From: Meandrina meandrites
Taxonomy: Eukaryota > Cnidaria > Anthozoa > Scleractinia > Meandrinidae
Assembly (NCBI GenBank): GCA_963693305.1
Contig: OY855906.1
Location: forward strand, 9,206,102-9,270,101
Direction of reading: 5' to 3'
Length of the DNA stretch: 64,000 bases
The position numbers and the translations under genes were made by a program. Shown in pieces: positions 32,000 to 42,600 of the stretch. How positions within the stretch are numbered: the stretch's first letter is position 1; every line of letters starts with the position of its first letter. The notes under the pieces were generated by a model. That model was given only the letters and a program-made list of their open reading frames with translations. It ran no database searches and was not told the DNA's origin.

Positions 32000-34900
32000 G
32001 AGCGATGGCGGAAAATGATACGTTTTACTCCAACAACAGCAGACGCTCTGTGATGACATTTCTCTGCACGATCACAACGCCCTCGTCTCCCCTTGCTTCA
32101 GCCGTCGCTAAGATCGTTAAAGTGAACTTTTCTGAACGATTTCGATCATTGCAAGAAGTGGCGGTCGTTCATCCGAAAACAGCACCGCTGGAGAACTGAT
32201 AAACACAATAGCGAAAGGAATACATTAGGAAGTGCATTTGGTTATTACTTCATTCAGTTTCACTACACAAACTTCTTTTTTCCTGGATTTTTATACGCGT
32301 ATCCGTCAGTTTCCGTAAAATTTACAATTGAAATTAATCCGCCCATTCATATACTCTACACATTACATGTAGTCCGAAAATACCAACAGTAATTTATGGA
32401 TCACGTCGACCATTTCATTGTGTTGCAAACCACATATAATTCGACCCCCGTTGCTTTAACCGGGACATCTAAAGAAGCAATGAGCCATTGAAAGAATTAG
32501 AAGTCTTTTCTTTCTTTGTTTTATCAGATGTGGCTGATATTTTGATACAAAATCTGTAGGACAAAAAGATACCGACCCGCGAAATTCACACTGTCTTGTG
32601 CAAACAGATGGGTTAATATTGACAAATGGTTACAACTCCATTGGCTTAATGCATAAGTATTTGCTCTAGAAATCCTTTAAGTCCGTGTTTTCATGCAAAA
32701 TTATATTCCAGGAGTCTGTTCAGTTCCGTTAGTTTAAATTCACAAAGAAACCCCGCGAGCGTACAAGAGCTAGTACGAGAAATCCGTTTGACATTGAAGA
32801 TCCACTGGCAAATAAATTCAGTAGGTTCTATTAATTGTTCAAATGAAGTGAGCCACACTCTTTACGCCCGTAAAAATGTAAATACACGTGCTGCTGATAA
32901 ATTATATTTTTCTCGGGACATCCAGATACATTTCATCTATATAACTGATGTTTAAATGTACTGTTTTGGTTAAATAAAAGTAACTTGCCTTTATCTCGGA
33001 GCGATCAGCTGGCGCGACCAATTCAACAATCCCACGTTGATGGAATATTTAGCATCGGAGACCTTCGATATCAATCTAGTTTGCAGTGTTTTTTAAGAGA
33101 TCGGACTTCTCTGCCTTTCAGTGGAAAGTCTCACCTCGTATTAAAAATATATGCTAAAATGCACGTTCAGATTTACCCACTGATGTGATGAACTGAATTT
33201 GCGTTCGCGACTGTTCGCGACTAGACTGTCACCGCGCCCGCCTGCTCAGTCAATTCAACAAAACAGCATGCGCAACGTACGTAACGCAACGGGTGGCACG
33301 AACTTATTACACACAAAAAAAAATTATTTAAATATAAAAATCATTAAAGTTTAATTACGCAACCAGCTGATTGTTTTGACGAAATATTATCACAAATTCA
33401 TCAACAGTTCAACATCTTTTTGCAGTAACCATGCGTTTAAATGGTACACTTTTTGCCAAGTTGACTCAGTTTTCATTTATAATTTATACTTTTCATTTTG
33501 CTCTATAACGCGTTGCGACATGCTGGCTGATTTCTGCAGCCTAGAAAAGGTGACGCAGGTTTCTAATACAGCAACTTTTTTGTGAACTGCGTGACCCAGA
33601 AAAAAATCATCAACAATGATCAAAATCCTTTTGTGCAAAAATCACTTCCGGTATGTCATGACGTCGTTGTCAGTTTCCTGTCATTGAAACTTACGTACGA
33701 TCCAATTATACCTGTTTCCGGTTCGGCGATATATAATCAGCGTACATAGGCCATGATATGATTTGTCCGGTCTGGGTAGTGAAACCGAGTCATTTGTTCC
33801 TTGGCTTCGCTCCTGTTCATGCACGTATCAATGTCACGAAATTAAAAAAAAGAAAATCTGCTATTAAGTCACGATTCTCAGAGATAGTCAAGGGGAGAAA
33901 ACGAAGGAATGAGAGCACAGTTTTTTTCCATAAGAAAATGAAGAGTTTGCTTCAGAGAGTCTTCAGAGGTTCGAAAAATAGGGACTGCTACGCTGGGTAA
34001 ATTTTTCAGTTTCAGAAATTGCTTCACAAGCCTCACGCAATACTCGAGAGCTAGAGTTGCGTGACTATCAAGACAAGTCGGCCATTTTGCGTGAGAGATG
34101 GTGCAAACTGGTGCCAATAAGGTGCAAAGTGCAAATCCTGATAAGTGAGAATCCGACACCAGATATAAATTTCTTGTAACATGTATTTGAAATAATGCCT
34201 ACTGAACCAAGAACTTTTACCACCTTTGTCCTTTTTTCTGAGATGGCAGAGCCCTAGTCTAGCGTCAGGAGCCTATTGATAGGAGCGTGCAACTTCCACA
34301 CTGTGTCTGCGTCTGCTTTTTCAAAGTTAAGTTATTTTTTGATAAGATTTCCCGGGAATTGGTCTCGGATAGCCAATCACAAGCGATTTCATAATAGACT
34401 GCTGATTCGTAACTTCAGTATCTCGTCCACATTGGAAGTTAACATTATTATCCCAATATTGTGCCATTCTACCATATTAGGTCACGAGAACGCGCAAAAT
34501 ATTATTTTTTTATCAATACTGTAATATTATACTGTAGAACGGGGCAAAAATACGGACACAAAGAGGAGCAGCAAAATGGCCGGACAAAATATCCCAAACT
34601 TTGACTTGTTTACTTTCTTAATAGTGAAATAATAAATCCGTTATTAGATGGTTTAACATATAATACGAGCGGACATTTTGCTCATTGCTCTACTACGCAA
34701 CTCGCAAAATATCCGCGCGTATTATATGCTAAACCATTGAATAAGGTGTATTTACGATTCAGTACCACGAGAGTTCCTATCTGATTTCTTTCATATATCC
34801 CACGGTAATGAATACCTGTGATAAGACGTTTTTTTTTTCTTCCTTTTGTTTTTGATAAGTAGAAAGGGAGGGCCGTGAACTCAGGTTACACCAAAGAAGG

Positions 34901-35597
34901 AAAGAAGTGCTTACTCAAAAATGCCGGAAGTACCCAGAACTCGAAAACGAAACACCAAAAATTGGAAAACGAAGTACCAACAACTCGAAAGCAAAACAAT
35001 TTTAAGGCAATGCGCGACATCCTGTAACCCTCATTCGGATCCGGGTTTACATGTAATAAGCGCTTGATATCCATTCAGTTGATTCTTGGAAGCTTCTCTC
35101 AAGAGCTTTGGAGGTTTCTCGTATTTTTGCGTTTTGGCTGTTTATTTTCCGAGTTATGGTGCATCGTTTCCCAGTTTTGGGTGCTTTGTTTTAGAGTTTT
35201 CGGGGCTTCGTTTTTGGCCTTTGTTTTTCGACACTCTCTGTCACATGTGTAGCTTCATAGTCCTGTCGATAGGGCATCGCACCATCGTGGACCTTATAAG
35301 TTCAAATCCCATTGCAGAATAAAATTTTCTTTTCAGGACTCCTAATTGTAATTCCGTGAGTCTCAGGCACAGCTGCGAGGATCAGTTCTTTGCTTAACTA
35401 CGGCTTAATGTTGGGGCAACACTACTTTTAATACCCCCAAGTGGCTCTAACTTGGGCAAACCGGGGTTAGCCCAAAAACGCGACACGTCATTGTATAATT
35501 TACTTTATTTACAAACTTTTACTTTTGTTCCTGACTTCCATGTTAAAGATCACAAATTTTGAAGTTTACCTTAAAATTTAAGTACGTATGTAGAGAT
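32000..35597. other. Intergenic, MYO9 5' flank
   Basis: No coding exon recognised. It should include the MYO9 promoter and any 5' UTR just right of 31998, but no TATA box or splice-supported leader exon stands out. A weak inverted similarity pairs about 34930-35000 (GAACTCGAAAACGAAACACC) with about 35110-35230 (GAGTTTTCGGGGCTTCG). The stretch ACGCAACTCGCAAAATATCCGCGCGTATTATATGCTAAACC near 34694 recurs in diverged form near 27085, so it is a dispersed repeat. Confidence 0.55.
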
Positions 35598-35606
35598 ACA
35601 TGTAAG

Positions 35607-35807
35607 TAGCCTGCAAGCAGGCTCTCTTTGGGGGGCAACGCGCGAGTGGCGAAGCCGCGAGTTATGGAGAGCGGAGCGAGTGGGCTCGTTTCTCGTTGCT
35701 CGCGGGCTCGCTTTGCTCAACCACTCAGCGGCGCGACTCGCTATTCGCGGCCGCTCGCGCGCTGCTACCAAACTCGCAGCTCCCAAAGAGAGCCTGCTCG
35801 CAGGGTA
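35607..35807. mobile_element. Mutator-type MITE with 9-bp TSD
   Basis: 201 bp flanked by ACATGTAAG (35598-35606 and 35808-35816). The inverted ends TAGCCTGCAAGCAGGCTC and, reversed, TACCCTGCGAGCAGGCTC continue into CTCTTTGGG. The interior is GC-rich with GCGAGTGG/GCTCGCG motifs. The 9-bp duplication fits the Mutator-like superfamily. A related, undelimited copy is at about 2985-3075 (GCACTCTTTGGGGGCAACG to CTACCAAACTCGC). Confidence 0.82.
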
Positions 35808-35834
35808 ACATGTAAGTGTCTCGACCACCTATGG

Positions 35835-36043
35835 TATATATAAGGGCCGCTGCTTGTTTTTAAAGAAAGGCAACCTCATAACAGCCGCAGACTTGAAGGC
35901 CTTTCTCTTGGAAGAAACACTCTGGAAGCATGGCTGCAAAGTCTGCACATGAAATAGTCTTTGAACAGTTCTTTGCTGAATTGTCAAGCAACAAGAAGCC
36001 GAAGATACCTCGAAAATCTAAAGCAAAACTGCTCGCGGTCTAA
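35835..36043 (+). promoter_or_regulatory. TATA box and downstream 37-codon ORF
   Basis: TATATATAAGGGC at 35835-35847 is a strong TATA match. An ORF opens at ATG 35930 and stops at 36041-36043; its peptide begins MAAKSAHEIVFEQFF and has a basic end (KKPKIPRKSKAKLLAV). A good donor, CCAG|GTAACG, lies at about 36122, after the stop. I recognise no family. It could be a TATA-driven small gene, a first exon whose frame I have misjudged, or the remains of a mobile element. Confidence 0.3.
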
Positions 36044-36609
36044 ACTTGTCTTCTTCGCAGTCGTTACTTGAGTTGTCACACAACGCTCTCACACGATCCG
36101 GAGAGCGTTGCGTGACGAACCAGGTAACGCCTAACTGGGAAGGAGACCAAGCCCTCCCACGAGAAAAGGCAGAAATCAAGCCAACTGAAAATATCGAAAG
36201 TCGATAAATAGACTTATCCTTTCACGTTTTGAAACGTTTTCATGATCCCTGGTAAAACGAGTGCAAGTGACTTTTAAGGATTGCGTGAGTCTCATAACTC
36301 TGAGAGGAAAGTGAGTAACGTAAGACTTGCTTCTCATCATTATTCAAGAAGTATTTACTCGTATTTCTACGTTTTCGTTCAGCATTTACATTCACGGAAA
36401 AAACTGCTGTATTTGGTGAAGACGAACAAATTTCAATCCTGTTCCTTCAATTTTCTTAGCACGCAAAGCTGCCTTGCAATCTCATTGACCAAGAAACAAA
36501 TCCGCCCAGATCCACGGGTTCTTGTGAGTAGAAGGTTCGACACAAAACAGTCAACAGGCAAGAAACAACTGTAGCTTTAAACCCGGCAGTGAAAGGATTG
36601 CAGCCTGTG

Positions 36610-39600
36610 TCATACATCTCTCACAAGATCATCCAGATTATGTTCTGCAGCCACTAGCTTTGCCTTGTCCACGGATCTCAGTTGAAGCAGAAGCTGGATT
36701 ACTTTCTTGATACCATTCCTGGAAGAGAGATAAAAAAATAAAATAAATCGGCCCAGAGAGTCAAACAGAGAGGCGCGGTAGCCTAATGAATAGCGCACTG
36801 GACTATGAATTGAGTGATCCAGATTCAAGCCCTGGCCGGAGTCACTGCATTTTGTCCTTTGGACAAACATTTTACTCTCAGAGTGCCACTTTCCACTCCG
36901 CCACTCAGATGTATAAATGGGTTACCAGCAAACCAATGCTGGGGGAAGGGGGAACCTCCAGGGAGGAGAAGAAATATTCCTGGTCACTCAATGCTTCAGA
37001 AACCAGGATAAGCTCCAGCGGTAAAGATCATTTGGCCCGACACCTCAAGACTCATAAAGGACTTAACTACATTCTAGCACTTTTCAAGACAACAGCCCAC
37101 TATGCATTACAAAGCTCAATCTTCTCTCAATGTCTTTAAGTACAAGATTCTTACTTTGCCCTCTCCCCCCCCGCCATCACCACCTCGCAGAGTATTAAGA
37201 CTTAGCAATATAAAAAGAAGAGAATGGCATTTCAAATTTGAAGGACTTTTCAAGACTCGATCAAAAATTTAAGGACTTTTCAAGACAACAGCCAAAATTC
37301 ATCAGCTTTTCAAGACCATGAACCAACAAGCCAGGGCTTATCAATTAACTCCAGGTTCCATGGCATGAAGCAGCCGGGGTTGTCGTTGTTTGCCCTGTAA
37401 AATCCACAGTCTGTTATCAAATCACAGTCCATACAATTCTTATTTACCTTGCTTTCTTCTTTTCAGCTTCAGGACACCCTGCACATGACCGTTGCATGCT
37501 TGCTGCCAAGGTGGCAAGATAACGCGCCAACGCTTCCAATGAAGGCAAAGTCTTCTGTTGCTGCTCGTTAAACCACTGTTTGGGAAACGTGGCTGTGATC
37601 TGCAGTGGAAAGAAAAACATGCTTGCTTTGACATGTGTACTTCCTACGATTCACACTTGTATTGGTGGAGTGTCAACTATTGTAGCATAAGTTTTGTTGG
37701 GCATGGTTGTAGCAGTGTCAGCTACTGTGGCAGAGAGAAACGTGAGCTAAGTTAACTAAACGACTCACATATTCCACAAGGCTGAGATTGATTGTGCCAA
37801 CTGTTACAGCGATCCTGTATGGTAGGCCGTGTTGTGGTAAATGCTCTAGTACGTTCTGAGTTAAGCAGCAACAATCTGAGATTTTCATGATGTTACCCAA
37901 AGTTACCTGTCAAATTTCTGTGAGTCTTGGGAAAATTACACGCGTTTGCGATATAAAAGCAAATGTCACATAACAGCTAAGTGGAAAATCGTGACGTGAG
38001 TGTAGCTAAAATACGGGAAATATCTAAAAATTCTATGAAAAAAAATAAGGCAAAGGGGTGCAATTACAATTGTATTAAGGCTGATACCCTATAAAAACTA
38101 CGACAATCAAATCTCTGGAAATGCATTATCCAATGCTCATAAAAAGAAACAAGATAAACAAATTATTTTAGTATTATAGACATGGGGATGTAAGAGCCAC
38201 GTCGTGGAATTACCATTAAATCAACGTCATTGTCCACTCTTCAGACCAGAATGAACTACATGTAATGCTTACAAAGCGTCTGTTTGTGGCAGCAGTGTCT
38301 GTGTGTCCAGGACTGCAGCAGTACATGCTTAGAACAGGTGTGGGTCTATGGAAGGTGTCTATTAACACAGAGAGGTTCAACTTTGAATGACAGTACTCAC
38401 AGCTTTAGCCTTTTCCAGACTGTCATAGTACAGATGAGAGTGCTGAAGCGCTAACAGCAGATATCTGTTCAATAGGCCATCTACTGCCATCTCCTGCAGT
38501 CTGGCTGATGAAATGAGACCTTCCCAACTGAGAATGTTACCCATCAGCTACAAGGGAAGAGGAAATGAAGGCCAATAATAATTAGTGCATTCCAATAAGC
38601 ATATTAATCTTGCACCATTGATGTCCAACAATTAGGTAGGTAGGTAAAGTCTGAGTACAAGCCTAGTGGCCCATCAGGCCCGAGCTTATCCCAGTTTCTG
38701 TAGCATAAAGCGACTAGGAGTATTTCTACTCCCCCTGGATGGGATGCTAGTCCACTGCAGGGTTACCCCCAGCAGTAAATTCGACGGTATCCATTTATAC
38801 ACCTGGGTGGAGAGATGCACTATGAGTGTGTCTTGCCCAAGAGATGCTCATGAAAAAAAAAAAAAAAGAAAGAAAGAGACGATCATGAAAATTGGGCTCA
38901 TATCCAACACATTGACAGCATTAAAATCCATCCGATGATTATATATCATATATATTATACATTGGGACAAAAAAGTTTGACAGAAAATACCTTGACACAA
39001 CTCCAAAACTGTCGCTGGAAAAATGCCAAAGCCCCAGAAGATTTGTTATCCAATAAACTGTCAAAGACAAAACCAAAACAATGATAATTTCAAAAAGATC
39101 AGAGGAGAAGAGGAGAGGTCTAGATCATGTACTGATGACGAAATGAATGGAAGACGAAAATAAACTGTCAGTACCTTTTAGTGTACAAAGGAACATAGAC
39201 ATCATCACTGACACATCTTCTCATGCGAGTTGTTATTGCAGCAAACAGTGACTGTACAAAGGGCAAGTGAAGACAATATTTTGTAAAGAGAATAAAATAC
39301 AACTTGAGGGATTAAAGCATAATTTTTATATGGCTACCGTAAAATTCCGGTTATAAGCCCTGGGCTTATACAACTTCGTAAGGGGTTTTGGGTGGGCTTA
39401 TAAGTGGAGGGGCTTATATCTGGGGGAGCTTATAAGCGGAATAAAAGAGACGTTTCGACACGAGCCACGGCAGTGTTGATCTAAATATGTTTTTTGGCTA
39501 AAAAGTCATAATAAAGCAACATTTAGCCCTGTTCAGTACTGTCATCCAGCAGAGGGGGGCTTATATCCGGGGGGCTTATTGTTTCCAGGTAGATGGGCCT

Positions 39601-42600
39601 ATAACCGGGGGAGCTTATAAGCAGGGGGGCTTATAACTGGAATTTTACGGTATCTCCATTCCACTTATGTACAGAAATGCATGCAGATACAAAATTTACA
39701 AATTTTACGAAAATAGGGCTACCAAGACATCATGCCAAATATTGTGCTTGATCTTTTGCTTGCATGGGTGATGGTTTTAAAATGTCACACTGCCATTGAA
39801 AAAATAATACACAAACAAGTAGCCATGTCTGCACAAGCTGAATGACAGTGTTGAAATATCACAACAAATTTAATTAGCCGAATGTCTTTTATTATTTTTA
39901 AGGGCAGACTTCCCAAGTCACATAGCTACATGTGCAATTTCCACTATGCACAATCTCGTCCCAAAACACCATGCTGTGGGTACAAGCAAAACTTTCATAT
40001 TTCTGCCAATTAACTGCCTTTATAAATTTTGCTTTTCCAATGATCAGTATCTAATCTAGCCTTTCTCAAAGTTCATCCACTTGTAGCAAGTCTACAGGGC
40101 CGCTTAAGTAACCTAACAATGAACGCTGAATGGGACACATTCAGTTTCCGTTCAATACCCGTTCCCATACCCGCTCAGAAACACATTCCCTGTGAGGTAA
40201 ATTCTGAGCAGTACTGTCTATCTAATCTTACCTGTGTTGACTTATCTTGTGCATGAAAGTTGGGATAAACTTCAGCCATTCCTCGTATTAATTTTATAGC
40301 CAGCACTGTTTGCTTCTGTGATAACGGATCCCACACATGTTCAAAAAGACCTAGATAAAAAAAAAACAGCTCCATGATGCAATTATCACTCCATCCTTTT
40401 TGCGCAGGGTGGGACATAAGGCCTTAGTTAACCTTAACTGTTCTGAAATTAGTGGTAGGCAACTTAACCCATGAAAATCATAACCTTTGAACATCTAAAG
40501 GAAGATATAACCTTAACATGTGGATAGAAATCTAACTACGGCTGTAAATATCAGTTTTTTTGTAAACATGCGGAAACAACTTGAAAAGTTTAGCTAAACT
40601 TTCCAGTGTTTGACAAGAAAATCAATAATATACAATCAGACTAGAATAATTTATTACAAGACTGTCCAGTAGGAGCCTGGCTTAAAGATTTTAAGAATTA
40701 AAATTGCTCTTTTTTTTCTTATACCAGTTAGTTTTGGGATCAGGGACTTCTCCAACACCATCGGAATGAGTTTAACATCAGGGTCTTCAATGTCGATATC
40801 ATAGGGATCATCCCCACAGCCAAACAACACCAGGCTTTTGTACCAGCGGAAGTCCTCAATTTCAATACATTTGGCCTGAAAGGAACAAAAAGTCAAAAAT
40901 TAATAAACTGATGCTTGTAAACAAGTTAAAACTACGTGTACAGTATGCATTTGGTGAAGGCCATCAGACGTTCTTAAAATTTGAGATAGAGGACAGGAGG
41001 CGAACTCAACTTAAGTCGCCAGTCACAAAATCAAAACAAGAAAGTAGCAGATTTAGCCAGTACTAATTCACGAGCAGTTAAGCTCCTCCTCATTCCAAAT
41101 TATTTTTATGAATTTTCCACTTGGGAAAATATGATAAACAAACAGTATCAATGAGATGTACCCCTCTAAAGCTTTCACCTATTAAAATGGTCACACTTGG
41201 TGTTTTTATCCTCAGACTCAAAACTTAGTACACATGCTACCACAATGTATGTGTCAAATCAGTACTATTTCGGTAATCTGTGACAGGAAAAATATTATAT
41301 TCTTTTCTCTTTTGGGGTTTCTCCAAGGTTTCCCGTCAGTTGGCAGTGTCATGCTCTTGAAAGTCTAATGCCGCCAAGCAACACCGTACATTGTCGCAAT
41401 GTGCTGCTTGCAAGTGAAATTTATTTAAATCAAATGCACATCTGATGTAACCTGCTTCAGTGAAACTTTGTGTGCGGCAAGGTGTTCGTCACCAACACCA
41501 TGTCCTTGCCAAGTTCAGTTGCACTTTTGTTCACAACGTTCATAAGAAAGGTATCAATTGTACCTCAAATGGGTTCCAGTCCAAAAGTTGCAGTCTAATA
41601 AATGGAGCAAACAGTTTAGGAAGACAAAGTGAAATGTATGCATTCCTGTAACAGTCTTCGTGTTTGTTCTTCCATTCTTCAAATCTTGATTTTATTGAGT
41701 CAATAGAGCTGAAGTCCTCCACGACATCTTCAAACAAAGCTTTCACATCTGATACAATCCTCTCTGAGGAAAAATAACAATAGAAGGACAAAATACAGAG
41801 ATTATCACATCATTCCTTTAATGATTCTATTCAATCACATTTTACAATGTACTTGAATAAATACCACCACCCCTTGAAATCCCCTTCCCTCTCCCCTCAT
41901 GAACATCCCCCAACTAAACTCCTGAACCTTAAAGACAGTGTTGCCTTCATTAACATTTGGAACATTCAGGTACAAGTACAACATACATGTACACTTTAAA
42001 GTGAAATCAATGAAGTTACATGTAAGAATTTCTGTATGATAATAACCTGAAGTACCAGACTTGTCACTTGATATTCTCATGGTATTAAAAAGCTCCAGTT
42101 ACAGTGATAAATGGAACCTTATTTTTCACTTCCAAAATTTACACCCCACCCCCACCCCTCCCCCCCTTTCTCACCCACCTGCCCCAAAAAAGTATTAAAA
42201 AACAGTGTTTGTTTGTGTATAAACACACATCTAGATCTTTTAATTCCAAATGTGTACAAACCACACCTTCCACAAGGCATCACTTAGAGCCAATATAACA
42301 AGAAATCAGAATTATTCATTGGATGCTGGAAATGGAAAAGTTAATGAAAATAATCTCACTCGTTTCTGCCCTGAACTTGATTGCATCTGTTTCAGTTTCT
42401 TCGTCATCAGTCGACTGTCCTTCATGGTGAGTGTCAGGTTGTCCTTTCTTCTCTTTTTCTCTGTGTTTTCTCCTCCTTGCTCTTCTTCCCTCTCTCTCGG
42501 CAGCTCGTCTCAACTTGCCCTGATCTGCTGCTTTAGCAGAATTTTGACCCTGTCTTCCTGTTATGAGATGAACCACAAATAAATTCAAGCTACGTGGCTA

